Positions 6,411 to 15,015 of a stretch of DNA of 64,000 bases are shown piece after piece. This stretch comes from Algiphilus sp022763315 (lineage in GTDB: Bacteria; Pseudomonadota; Gammaproteobacteria; Nevskiales; Nevskiaceae). The stretch is from the NCBI RefSeq assembly GCF_965249985.1, contig NZ_OZ252280.1, one strand, 5' to 3'. Within the stretch, counting starts at the first letter, position 1; every line of letters begins with the position of its first letter. The notes beneath the pieces were generated by a model. The model was not told where the DNA came from. It saw nothing but the letters and a program-made list of their open reading frames with translations, and searched no databases. The position numbers were made by a program, and so were the translations under genes.

Positions 6411-8108
6411 ATGGAGACAACCGCCATGCTCGATAACCCCCAGATCAAATACCGTCCCTTTGAACGCGTTGGCTTAAAGGATCGCCAATGGGTGGACGCC
6501 ATCATCGACAAGCCCCCCATCTGGGCCAGTGTCGATCTGCGCGATGGCAACCAGGCACTGATCGAACCGATGGACCACGAACGCAAGTTCCGTATGTTCG
6601 AAACCCTTGTCCGCATCGGCTTCAAGGAAATCGAAGTGGGCTTTCCGTCGGCTTCGCAGACCGACTTCGACTTCATTCGTCGGCTCATCGAGGAAGATCG
6701 CGTCCCGGATGACGTGACCATTCAGGTGCTCACCCAGGCGCGCGAACACCTCATCCGCCGCACTTTCGAGTCGTTACGCGGCGCGCGTCGGGCCGTGGTG
6801 CACGTCTACAACGCGACCGCGCCGATCATGCGCAAAGTCGTGTTCAACATGAATGAGGACGAAGTGGTGGCCCTGGCCGTGCATCACGCGCAGATGCTGC
6901 GCGACATCGCCGCCACCATGCCGGAGACGGAATGGGTCTTCCAGTATTCGCCCGAGATGTATTCGGGTACCGAACTGGATTTCTCGCGTCGCATCATCGA
7001 CGCGGTCACCGAGGTCTGGCAGCCGACGCCGGAGGCGCCGTGCATCATCAATCTGCCGTCGACGGTGGAGCATTCCACGCCCAATATCTTTGCCGACATG
7101 GTGGAGTGGACGCATCGTCATATCGCTCGGCGTGACGCGGTGGTGCTCTCGGTACATCCGCACAACGACCGCGGCACGGGTACGGCGGCCGCCGAGTTCG
7201 CCATCATGGCGGGCGCGGACCGCATCGAAGGCTGTCTGTTCGGCAACGGCGAACGCACGGGCAACGTGGATATCGTCAATCTCGCGCTCAACATGTACAC
7301 CCAGGGCGTGCACCCCGGCCTCGATTTCTCGGATATCGATGCCATCAAGGCCACCGTGGAACACTGCAATCAGTTGCCGGTATCCCCGCGTCATCCCTAT
7401 GTCGGCGAATTGGTTTTCACCTCCTTCTCCGGCTCGCATCAGGACGCCATCAAGAAGGCGCTGGCCGCCCGCGGTGACAAGGACGATGTCTGGGACATGC
7501 CCTATCTGCCCATCGATCCGCGCGACGTGGGGCGCACCTATGAAGCAGTGATCCGAGTCAACTCGCAGTCCGGCAAGGGCGGCGTCAGCTATCTGCTTGA
7601 AACCGAATACGGCTTGCGCCTGCCGCGTCGCTTGCAGATCGAGTTCAGCCAGATCGTCAAGCAGGTCACCGACGATACCGGCAAGGAGCTGACTGCCGAA
7701 GCAATCCACCAGGTCTTCCAGGATGCCTATGTGCACCCGGACCGGCCCTACACCTACGAAGGCCACCACTTCGTCGAGGATTCGCGTTCCGAGGAAGTCC
7801 ATCTCACCGCCGACGTGCGCATTGAGGGGGAGGCAGCCACATTGGAAGGTCGCGGCAACGGCCCCATCGACGCCTTTGTCGCCGCGCTCTCGCAGCGCCT
7901 CGGCGTCAAGATCCAGATCATGGATTATCACGAGCACGCCCTGGGCGAGGGCGCCAATGCCCGCGCCGTGACCTACATCGACCTCCGTGTCGGCGACCAG
8001 GGGCCGCTGTTCGGCGTCGGCATCGACCCGAATATCGTTACGGCGTCGCTCAAGGCCGTGCTGTCGGGCGTCAACCGGGCGATGGCACAGCAGGCCAAGG
8101 CGGCCTGA
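6411..8108 (+). CDS. leuA: 2-isopropylmalate synthase
   Basis: A 565-residue enzyme of the long LeuA class that condenses acetyl-CoA with 2-oxoisovalerate in the first committed step of leucine synthesis. The HMGL-like TIM-barrel domain contains SVDLRDGNQALIEPM near the N-terminus and the metal-binding HPHNDRGTGTAAAE and GNGERTGNVD motifs. The C-terminal LeuA dimer/regulatory domain (about 430-560) mediates leucine feedback inhibition. Two starts are possible: ATG 6411, with CGGAG 10 nt upstream, or ATG 6426, with GGAG 9-10 nt upstream; I used the first. It follows pssA after a 200-bp leader-type gap and overlaps the next gene by one base (TGATG). Confidence 0.96.
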   Translation: METTAMLDNPQIKYRPFERVGLKDRQWVDAIIDKPPIWASVDLRDGNQALIEPMDHERKFRMFETLVRIGFKEIEVGFPSASQTDFDFIRRLIEEDRVPDDVTIQVLTQAREHLIRRTFESLRGARRAVVHVYNATAPIMRKVVFNMNEDEVVALAVHHAQMLRDIAATMPETEWVFQYSPEMYSGTELDFSRRIIDAVTEVWQPTPEAPCIINLPSTVEHSTPNIFADMVEWTHRHIARRDAVVLSVHPHNDRGTGTAAAEFAIMAGADRIEGCLFGNGERTGNVDIVNLALNMYTQGVHPGLDFSDIDAIKATVEHCNQLPVSPRHPYVGELVFTSFSGSHQDAIKKALAARGDKDDVWDMPYLPIDPRDVGRTYEAVIRVNSQSGKGGVSYLLETEYGLRLPRRLQIEFSQIVKQVTDDTGKELTAEAIHQVFQDAYVHPDRPYTYEGHHFVEDSRSEEVHLTADVRIEGEAATLEGRGNGPIDAFVAALSQRLGVKIQIMDYHEHALGEGANARAVTYIDLRVGDQGPLFGVGIDPNIVTASLKAVLSGVNRAMAQQAKAA

Positions 8109-8971
8109 TGGATCCCGCGCGTCGCCAGCGTTATCTGCAGGCGCTGGGCGTGCGCGATTTTCTGGGTGAGCGCCGGATGGCGGTCGCCGCAGCCGCGCCC
8201 GCCGTGGCGACGCCGGTGCCTCCGGCGCCGTCGCGGCCATCCCCGGCCGCTCCCGCGGCTGCCGCGCCATCCTTTCGGACGGAAGTGCGAGCGCCCGCCG
8301 CTCGCCACGCCTCACCGCCAACGGAAGCGGTGGAGGAAAGACCGGTCGAGGCGCCGCTGCCACCGCTGCCTTCGCTGGACAGCCTGGAGGCCGCTCAGGC
8401 CTGCGTGACCGACTGCACACGCTGCGCGCTGCATCGCACGCGGACGCAGACGGTGTTTGGTATTGGCGCCAGCGAGGCGCCGCTGTTGGTCGTCGGCGAA
8501 GGGCCGGGAGCCGAGGAGGACCGGCGCGGAGAACCCTTTGTCGGCCGGGCGGGACAGCTACTGGATGCCATGCTGGCAGCGATCGGCCATGACCGCGCGC
8601 GCAATACCTACATCGCCAACGTGGTCAAGTGCCGCCCCCCCAACAATCGCGATCCGCTACCGGAAGAAGTCGAAGCCTGTCGTCCTTTCCTGGACGCGCA
8701 GATCGAAGCCTTGCAGCCGAGACTCATCCTTGCGGTGGGACGGGTCGCCGCCCAGCGTCTGTTGAACACCGACGAACCATTGTCGCGTCTACGCGGACGT
8801 AGCCATCACTACGGTCCGGCCGCGGTGCCGGTGTGGGTGAGCTACCACCCGGCCTATCTGCTGCGCGCGCCGCGCGAGAAGGCAAAGGCCTGGGAGGACC
8901 TCAAGCGTGTGCACGCGCTCCTGAACGCGGCCGACCAGTCCCCAAAGGATGGTGATGGCGCTGGCGACTGA
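8108..8971 (+). CDS. Family 4 uracil-DNA glycosylase with psi (HolD)-like N-terminal peptide
   Basis: A 287-residue protein in three parts. Residues 5-23 (RRQRYLQALGVRDFLGERR) resemble the N-terminus of E. coli DNA polymerase III psi. Residues 24-90 are a Pro/Ala-rich, probably disordered linker. Residues 95-275 form a family 4 uracil-DNA glycosylase that removes uracil from DNA. Iron-sulfur cysteines are present (C103, C106, C175, C191), as are motif GEGPGAEED (130-138) and YHPAYLL (246-252), so the enzyme looks active. It starts in a TGATG overlap with leuA and ends just before rimI, the position holD takes in E. coli (holD-rimI). It may act as, or substitute for, psi; that is inference. 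Confidence 0.87.
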   Translation: MDPARRQRYLQALGVRDFLGERRMAVAAAAPAVATPVPPAPSRPSPAAPAAAAPSFRTEVRAPAARHASPPTEAVEERPVEAPLPPLPSLDSLEAAQACVTDCTRCALHRTRTQTVFGIGASEAPLLVVGEGPGAEEDRRGEPFVGRAGQLLDAMLAAIGHDRARNTYIANVVKCRPPNNRDPLPEEVEACRPFLDAQIEALQPRLILAVGRVAAQRLLNTDEPLSRLRGRSHHYGPAAVPVWVSYHPAYLLRAPREKAKAWEDLKRVHALLNAADQSPKDGDGAGD

Positions 8972-9446
8972 CCACCAAGCCGGCCGCCTGCAGGCCCGTT
9001 TGCTGCCGATGAGTGCGGAGCATCTCGACGCGGTGCATGCCATCGAGCGGGTCAGTCAACCGCATCCCTGGTCGCACGGCATGTTCGCCGACTGCCTGAA
9101 GGCAGGCTACAGCGGCTGGGTGTTACAGGATATTGCGCAGGAGGTGCTGGCCTTTGCGCTGAGTTCCCTGGCCATGGATGAGGCCCACCTGCTGAATCTG
9201 GCAGTGTCGCCGCACGTGCGGCGCACTGGGCTCGGGCGCAGATTGCTGGAGCATGTGCTGGCGCAGGCGCGGCATGCGGAGGCACGCTGCATGCTGTTGG
9301 AAGTGCGCGCCTCCAACCGCAACGCCATTCAGCTCTACTGCGAAGCCGGCTTCGAGGTACTGGCGCGTCGACCGCGCTATTATCCGGCGCGGGCCGGGCA
9401 GCGCGAGGATGCCTTGGTGATGTGCTACGACTTGTCCGCCCGCTGA
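8955..9446 (+). CDS. rimI: Ribosomal protein bS18 alanine N-acetyltransferase
   Basis: A 163-residue GNAT acetyltransferase that acetylates the N-terminal Ala of ribosomal protein S18. The acetyl-CoA-binding motif is VRRTGLGRRLLEHVL (about residues 91-105). It is followed by LEVRASNRNAIQLYCEAGFE and the RimI-typical YYPARAGQREDALVM near the C-terminus. I chose ATG 8955 because AAAGGA (8944-8949) lies at good spacing, while the in-frame ATG at 8949 overlaps it. It overlaps the preceding glycosylase gene by 17 nt and its end overlaps the convergent transglutaminase gene by 22 nt. Confidence 0.92.
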   Translation: MALATDHQAGRLQARLLPMSAEHLDAVHAIERVSQPHPWSHGMFADCLKAGYSGWVLQDIAQEVLAFALSSLAMDEAHLLNLAVSPHVRRTGLGRRLLEHVLAQARHAEARCMLLEVRASNRNAIQLYCEAGFEVLARRPRYYPARAGQREDALVMCYDLSAR

Positions 9447-11461
9447 GGGCGCCGGCGAAGACCCGCGGCAAAGAGCACCGGCACCCGTCGACGCGCCGCC
9501 GCGATACGGGTGTGTAAGACGGCGGCCGCGTCGCTGTCCTGCGCTGTCAGATAGCGTCCGCGCACATAGGCATCGGTGGCGTCGTTGAAAGCGCGAAGCG
9601 TGTCGCCCTGCAGCTGTCCTCGAATCCGCTCGGCGTAGGCCAGCGGTCCTTCGTGCGGTTCGGGTCCAAGGCCCGAACGGGCCAGGCGGTGTGTGATGCG
9701 CTGCCACTCCCGGGCCAACGGATCGCGGGCCACTTCGCGCAGACTGGTGCGCACAGCCAGTGCGGCAATCACGGCCATGAGCAAGGCCACCGCGGCAGTG
9801 AGCGCCAGCAGCATGTGCTGCCAATCGCCCAGACCAACGCGGGATAACAAAGCGCGCTGCAGCTCCGGGCCGTAGGCCAGAATCCATCGATCCCACTGCA
9901 TATTGAAGAAATCCCAGCGCGCGCCAAGCCATGCGCCCACTGCCCATTGCCCGGTCCAGGGCAGCGTTCGCTGCTCGCCGCGCTGCTCCAGAGCGGTGTC
10001 GATGTTGAATTCGATGCGATCCGGTGCCACCGCTGCAGTGGGATCAATGCGCAGCCAGCCGGCGCCATCGACCCAGATCTCGGCCCAGGCGTGGGCATCG
10101 GATTGGCGCACGATGTAGTAATCGCCGACCTGACTGCGCTCGGCGCCTTGATAACCCAGCACGACGCGCGCGGGCACGCCGGCCGCGCGCATCAAGGTGA
10201 CGAAGCTACCTGCGAAATGCTCGCAGAAGCCGCGCCGCGCATCGAACAGGAAGGTGTCCACACTATCCGCGCCGAGCAGCGGTGGGGACAGCGTGTAGGC
10301 AAAGCCCTCATTGCGGTAGAAGGCCAACGCGCGCTGCGCCAACGCGACGGCCTGCGGCGTCTGCCGACGCCAGTCGGCGGCGAGGGCGCGGGTGCGTGGG
10401 TTGACGTCGGCCGGCAACTGCAGCGCGCGCTCACGCAGCGCGCCGCGCAACGACGTGCCGAGACGCGCCTCCGGATAGGCGCGCAGCGCGAAGCGGGTGG
10501 TGGCGCGCAGTGGCGCGGTGCTACGTACGGCGGCGCCGGCATCCAGCTGCAGATCGGCAGGCAGGGTGCCCGGGGGCGCATAGTCCAGGGCGAAGACGTA
10601 TGACAGCGACTGTGGCTCCAGCGTCAGCTGGTAGTCGATGGCGGCGCCCTGCGGCGCAAGATCTGCGGACGCATCGCGCTCCGGCGGGCCCAGGCCGCGG
10701 CGATGCGGGTACCAGGTGCGACCATCGCTGAACCAGAGCACCGGGCCGCGCCAGTATCGCGCCCGCTTTTCGGGGACGGCGCCGTCGAAGGTGACGCGAA
10801 AGGCGACGGCGTCGGACTGGATCAGCGAGGCGATGTCGCCCGGCGACATGGTCTCGCTCATCCCGGTGCGGGCGCTGTCGCTGGCGCCCGGCGTGCCCCA
10901 GAGCGGACCGGAAATTCGCGGAAACAACACCCACAGCACCAGCATCAGCGGCAGGGCGAGCAACAACAGACAGCCCGCGGCCGATAGATCGGCACGCCAG
11001 CCGGCGCGCTGCAGGCGTTGACCATCGATCAGCAGGGCGGTGATCAGCACCACCGCGACCAGCATCCAGAGCACGGTCCACAGCGCCTGATCGCGCAGGA
11101 AATGCGTGAACAAGGTGAAGTAGAGCAGCAGCAGAACCACCATCTCCCCGCGGCGGTCGTTCAGTTCGGTCAGCTTGAGCGCGATCATCAGCGTCAGCAT
11201 GGCGGTACCCGCCACTTGCCCGGAGCTGCGTCCGAAGCTGATCCAGACGCCCGCGAATGCCGCCACCGTCAGCGCCACCCGCACCCAGCGGCCGGGCAGT
11301 GGCCAGGCGCGCAACGCGGCTGCGGCGCGCCAGAGGATCAGCGCACCGACCACCAGCGCAATCCAGGGCGGGAGGTGCGGGGCGTGCGGCGCCAGCACGA
11401 TGGCGACCACCGGCAGCAGGCGCAGCAGGCGTTCGCGTGGCAGGGGCTTCGTCTCAGCCAT
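9425..11461 (-). CDS. tgpA: DUF3488 transglutaminase-like membrane protein (TgpA type)
   Basis: A 678-residue inner-membrane protein. About six hydrophobic segments fill the first 200 residues (DUF3488), followed by a periplasmic transglutaminase-like domain with an apparent Cys-His-Asp triad: Cys in RRGFCEHFAGSFVTLMRAAG, His in SDAHAWAEIWV, Asp in WLRIDPTAAV. One more membrane segment lies around 555-580, followed by a cytoplasmic tail. P. aeruginosa TgpA has this architecture and is essential there, with an unknown substrate. The ATG ending at 11461 was chosen because the upstream extension is Arg/Ala-rich and non-homologous. It overlaps the DUF58 gene by 8 nt and is last in a moxR-DUF58-tgpA operon. 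Confidence 0.9.
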   Translation of the reverse strand: MAETKPLPRERLLRLLPVVAIVLAPHAPHLPPWIALVVGALILWRAAAALRAWPLPGRWVRVALTVAAFAGVWISFGRSSGQVAGTAMLTLMIALKLTELNDRRGEMVVLLLLYFTLFTHFLRDQALWTVLWMLVAVVLITALLIDGQRLQRAGWRADLSAAGCLLLLALPLMLVLWVLFPRISGPLWGTPGASDSARTGMSETMSPGDIASLIQSDAVAFRVTFDGAVPEKRARYWRGPVLWFSDGRTWYPHRRGLGPPERDASADLAPQGAAIDYQLTLEPQSLSYVFALDYAPPGTLPADLQLDAGAAVRSTAPLRATTRFALRAYPEARLGTSLRGALRERALQLPADVNPRTRALAADWRRQTPQAVALAQRALAFYRNEGFAYTLSPPLLGADSVDTFLFDARRGFCEHFAGSFVTLMRAAGVPARVVLGYQGAERSQVGDYYIVRQSDAHAWAEIWVDGAGWLRIDPTAAVAPDRIEFNIDTALEQRGEQRTLPWTGQWAVGAWLGARWDFFNMQWDRWILAYGPELQRALLSRVGLGDWQHMLLALTAAVALLMAVIAALAVRTSLREVARDPLAREWQRITHRLARSGLGPEPHEGPLAYAERIRGQLQGDTLRAFNDATDAYVRGRYLTAQDSDAAAVLHTRIAAARRRVPVLFAAGLRRRPQRADKS

Positions 11462-12440
11462 GGGGTGTCGCCGGGGCATCGAGCAGTGCGAGGGTGCGCA
11501 GGCATTGATGCCGGTGGGCGTCGCCACTATCCGGGGGCAGGGACACGCCGGGTAGCCGCAGGCCCCACTGCCAGCCGTGGCGGTGCGCCTCGAGGACCAT
11601 GCGCGTGCACTGTCGGATCCGGCTTTCGGGGTCACCCGACAGGGCCTGCCAGTCGATCCACAGGCGGCGGTCCGTGGTATCGAGAAACTGTTTCACGGTG
11701 GGCTTGCTGTCCTTGGCCAGGCGCTTCCAGTGGATATCGTGTCTCGGGTCGCCGTGGCGGTAGTCGCGCAGACTGTCGAAGTGCTCGCGTCCGAGGTGTC
11801 GGCCGCTGTCCTCGCCCTCGGCGTGGTTGGCCTGGGGAAAGCTCGGACTGCGCGTGTCCGCGGCTGGGTAGACCAGCAGCCGGATATCGGGCCGTATCCA
11901 TGTCCATGCGCGAAAAAGGCCAAGCGGAAAGGTCGTTTCAAGGGCGATGGGAGGCAGAGAGAGCCAGCCCCGGTGCTCGGTCGGCAGTGCAAGCCGTAGG
12001 TGTGCTGTGTCGCTGGCGGGCAGGTCTGCGCCATCCCTATCGGCGGCCACCGACTGCGGCCAATGCGCAAAGATCGCAGGGCGCGGGCGTGCGCCATCGT
12101 GACCGAGATCGAGCGTGATGACCGCTTCGGTACCGGCGTGCACCGCCTTGCCGTGGCATTGGCGCAGATGGATGCCGAGCAGGTTTGCGTGGGTCAGATG
12201 CATGGCGACCAAGCCGACGCCGGCCAGCAGGAAGGCGAGGGCGAAGCCCATGCTGTTGGCGTAGTTCATCGCACCCAGCCAGAGGGCAAAGACCAGGGCG
12301 CCAAAAGCGTAGCCTGCGGGCGTTGGCATGATGTAGACGCGCCGTCGACCGACGCGCTGCGGCAAGGCCTGACGGGGTACGCGTCGCAGCAGCCAGGCTT
12401 CGAAGGCGCGACGCAGGCGCTGCTGAGGACGCAGGGGCAC
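11454..12440 (-). CDS. DUF58 domain protein, partner of the MoxR ATPase
   Basis: A 328-residue protein with two adjacent membrane helices near the N-terminus (about 43-80) and the DUF58 signature LRDYRHGDPRHDIHWKRLAK near 230-249, where the Asp and Trp-Lys positions are typical. DUF58 proteins are vWA-like factors encoded beside MoxR AAA+ ATPases and are thought to help assemble or activate envelope proteins; no reaction is known. The start is a GTG 11 nt after the moxR stop without a clear Shine-Dalgarno, so translation is probably coupled. It overlaps the downstream tgpA by 8 nt. Confidence 0.88.
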   Translation of the reverse strand: MPLRPQQRLRRAFEAWLLRRVPRQALPQRVGRRRVYIMPTPAGYAFGALVFALWLGAMNYANSMGFALAFLLAGVGLVAMHLTHANLLGIHLRQCHGKAVHAGTEAVITLDLGHDGARPRPAIFAHWPQSVAADRDGADLPASDTAHLRLALPTEHRGWLSLPPIALETTFPLGLFRAWTWIRPDIRLLVYPAADTRSPSFPQANHAEGEDSGRHLGREHFDSLRDYRHGDPRHDIHWKRLAKDSKPTVKQFLDTTDRRLWIDWQALSGDPESRIRQCTRMVLEAHRHGWQWGLRLPGVSLPPDSGDAHRHQCLRTLALLDAPATPHG

Positions 12441-12451
12441 GACGCGCAGGC

Positions 12452-13384
12452 TCAGGGTATGGCCACCGCACTCAGAATGTCGCGGGCCGTGGGTGCTTCC
12501 AACTCGCTGTCTGCGCTTGCGTGCAAACGATGTCCGGCCACCGGTGCGAAAACCTGCTGGATGTCTTCTGGCAGCACGCCATCACGGCCTTCGAGCAGTG
12601 CCCAGGCCTGCGCAGCGCGGCGAATCGCCAGGCCGGCGCGGGGTGACAGACCGTGACGCAACCCCGGCAGGCTGCGCGAATGCTGCACCAGCGCCAGGAT
12701 GTAGCGCGCCGCGGCCTCCGAGACGTGAACGGCGGCCACGGCGGCCTGGATGGCGTGGACCGCATCCCGGTCCAATACCGGCGCTAGATCGTCCACCATG
12801 CGACGGTGGTCGCTGTCCCGGAGCAGCTGCAATTCGGCCTCGGCCGGCGGGTACCCCAGCGATACGCGCATCAGGAAGCGGTCCAGCTGGCTTTCTGGCA
12901 GGGGATAGGTGCCCAGTTGGTCGCGCGGATTCTGGGTGGCGATGACGAAGTACGGCGAAGGCAGGGGACGCGTTTCGCCCTCCACCGTGACCTGGCCTTC
13001 CGCCATGGCTTCGAGCAGGGCGGATTGCGTTTTGGGCGAGGCCCGGTTGATCTCGTCGGCGAGCAGCACGTCGCTGAAAATCGGCCCGGCTTCGAAGCGG
13101 AAGCGCGCGGTGGACGCATCGAAAATGGAGACGCCCAGAATGTCCGCGGGCAGCAGATCGCTTGTGAACTGAATGCGCTTGTAATCAAGGCCGTAGACCC
13201 GGGCCATGGCCAGCGCCAACGTGGTCTTGCCGACGCCGGGCAGGTCTTCCACCAGCAGATGACCACCGGCGATGAGGCAACAACTGGCCAGACGGGTCTC
13301 CAGTGACTTGCCCAGGATGATGCGGTCGACGGCAGCGATGGCATCGTGCATCTGACGGTGCACGCTATGGTTTTCGTAAGGCAT
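12452..13384 (-). CDS. MoxR-family AAA+ ATPase
   Basis: A 310-residue cytoplasmic AAA+ ATPase. Walker A is LPGVGKTTLA (about 43-52), Walker B is LLADEINRASPKTQSALLEA, sensor 1 is FVIATQNP, and the lid domain follows. MoxR ATPases act as chaperones or remodelers for vWA-type partners, here the DUF58 protein next door. The ATG ending at 13384 gives the usual N-terminus; the longer in-frame extension is not conserved. It is first in the operon and divergent from the patatin gene, with about 90 bp between start codons. Confidence 0.92.
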   Translation of the reverse strand: MPYENHSVHRQMHDAIAAVDRIILGKSLETRLASCCLIAGGHLLVEDLPGVGKTTLALAMARVYGLDYKRIQFTSDLLPADILGVSIFDASTARFRFEAGPIFSDVLLADEINRASPKTQSALLEAMAEGQVTVEGETRPLPSPYFVIATQNPRDQLGTYPLPESQLDRFLMRVSLGYPPAEAELQLLRDSDHRRMVDDLAPVLDRDAVHAIQAAVAAVHVSEAAARYILALVQHSRSLPGLRHGLSPRAGLAIRRAAQAWALLEGRDGVLPEDIQQVFAPVAGHRLHASADSELEAPTARDILSAVAIP

Positions 13385-13476
13385 GGGCGGAGTGTAACGG
13401 TCCCGGATTGGCTTGCCATGGGGCGGTGATCGTCGCACGATGCGGTTCCAGCAACATGAAAGGACAGCAACGCGAG

Positions 13477-14976
13477 ATGGATGCGACCGCCAGAGAAGCC
13501 CAATCCGCCATGCGCGAGGCAGAGACCTACGCCACCTGGCACGAGGCCGCCTCCGTGCTCGACGAGCGCGAGGGCCTCGATGAATGGATGGAGGAGGACG
13601 TCTGCGAGGACTTCGACTGGCAGCTGATCCGCACCCGATTGCGCCAACTCAGGCAGCTGCGTGAGGACGGAGATGTGCACGCACTGGTGCATTACATGCG
13701 CCAGGGCCTGCACTGGAATATCGGCAATATCGGCAATCCCAAGCTCTATGCCTATGCGCGAACCGGCACCAAGACACTGATCGATCAGTACCTGCAGACG
13801 GTTGTGGAGACGTTGGAGTACCTGGCCGACACCAGCTTTCCGGAGTGGCCACACGCCAGAAAGCTGAAGTTCTTCCGCGAAGTGACCCAGTCCTTTGGCC
13901 AGTCCGGGCTGTTGCTGTCCGGCGGCGCCACGCTGGGTCTGTTCCACGTCGGTGTGGTGAAGGCGATCTATCTCGAAGGTCTGCTGCCGCGCGTGCTGTC
14001 GGGCTCCAGCGCCGGCTCGGTGGTGGCGGCGGCGGTATCGACCCGCAACGAGGAACAGACCCTGGAGCTGCTCGATCCGGAAAACAGCTATTACCGCTTC
14101 TGGCGCGCGTTGCGGCCGGCCGACATGATGCGCTTCGGCTCGGTCATGGACCCGACGCAGCTGCGCAAGGCCATTGCGGCCAATGTGCCGGATCTGACCT
14201 TCGAGCAGGCCTTCGAGGCCTCCGGCCGCAGCCTCAATATCACGGTGTCGCCGGCTGGCAGCAATCAGCCGCCGCGCCTGCTCAACCATCTGACCTTCCC
14301 CTATGTCTGCGTGCGCGAGGCGGTGGCGGCCTCCTGCTCGGTGCCGCTGATCTTTCCGCCGGTGATGTTGATGACGCGCGACGCGCGCGGGGCGCGTGTG
14401 CCCTTCATGCCGACCCTGAAGTGGAACGATGGCTCGCTCAAGTCCGATCTGCCCATGCAGCGGCTTCGCCGGCTGCACAACGCCAATCATTTCGTGGTGA
14501 GTCAGACCAACCCGCACGTCATTCCCTTTCTCGCGCGCGCCGAGGGCGGACCGCGCGCGGGGCGCTTGGCCGGAGTGCGCAAGCTGGTCATGGGGACGCT
14601 GCTTCAGCAGTCGCGCAGCGTGGTCGACATTGCGCGTTCGGGGCTGCCGGACGGCGGTCTACGCAAGCCGCTTGATATGGCGGCTTCGCTGCTCGATCAG
14701 AACTATCGCGGCAACGTCACGATCATGCCGCAGAACAGCCTGTGGCGCTTCATGCGGGTCACCGCCAATCCGCGCATTGACGACGTGCGCCGCTTCATTC
14801 TGGAAGGCGAGCGGGCGACCTGGCCGCGCATGGCGCAGGTGCGCAACCAGCTGATGGTGAGTCAGGCTTTGGAACGCTGTCTGACCAACCTGGAAGCGCC
14901 GGAGCATCAGCGCCAGCCATTGGCGCGGAAGCCGCGGGCCTTGCGTCTGGTGCGGCAGAGGGCCGCCGAGGAATAG
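13477..14976 (+). CDS. DUF3336 and patatin-like phospholipase/lipase
   Basis: About 499 residues. An N-terminal DUF3336 domain (about 20-125) precedes a patatin domain (about 140-340). The oxyanion-hole loop is SGGATLGLFHVG, the nucleophile elbow is GSSAGS, and the catalytic Asp lies in NDGSLKSDLP. This architecture is shared with the yeast triacylglycerol lipases Tgl3/4/5 and many proteobacterial lipases, so a serine lipid hydrolase working at membranes or storage lipid is likely. Of several in-frame ATGs I chose 13477, which has AAAGGA 12 nt upstream; 13456 is an alternative. It is convergent with valS, separated by a hairpin. Confidence 0.9.
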   Translation: MDATAREAQSAMREAETYATWHEAASVLDEREGLDEWMEEDVCEDFDWQLIRTRLRQLRQLREDGDVHALVHYMRQGLHWNIGNIGNPKLYAYARTGTKTLIDQYLQTVVETLEYLADTSFPEWPHARKLKFFREVTQSFGQSGLLLSGGATLGLFHVGVVKAIYLEGLLPRVLSGSSAGSVVAAAVSTRNEEQTLELLDPENSYYRFWRALRPADMMRFGSVMDPTQLRKAIAANVPDLTFEQAFEASGRSLNITVSPAGSNQPPRLLNHLTFPYVCVREAVAASCSVPLIFPPVMLMTRDARGARVPFMPTLKWNDGSLKSDLPMQRLRRLHNANHFVVSQTNPHVIPFLARAEGGPRAGRLAGVRKLVMGTLLQQSRSVVDIARSGLPDGGLRKPLDMAASLLDQNYRGNVTIMPQNSLWRFMRVTANPRIDDVRRFILEGERATWPRMAQVRNQLMVSQALERCLTNLEAPEHQRQPLARKPRALRLVRQRAAEE

Positions 14977-14984
14977 CGCGGACT

Positions 14985-15007
14985 GCCACCGGCGTTGCGC
15001 CGGTGGC
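14985..15007. terminator. Hairpin between convergent patatin and valS genes
   Basis: A perfect 10-bp inverted repeat, GCCACCGGCG then CGCCGGTGGC with a 3-nt TTG loop, fills the 39-bp gap between two convergent genes. No strong T-run follows on either side, so it may be a weak bidirectional terminator or an RNA-end stabiliser. Confidence 0.5.
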
Positions 15008-15015
15008 GGGTGTTG

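Noticed and set aside
12871..14517. A 548-residue minus-strand frame overlapping moxR and the patatin gene
   Set aside because: It runs antisense through the patatin gene and then out of frame through moxR, both strongly supported. It shows no recognisable domain.
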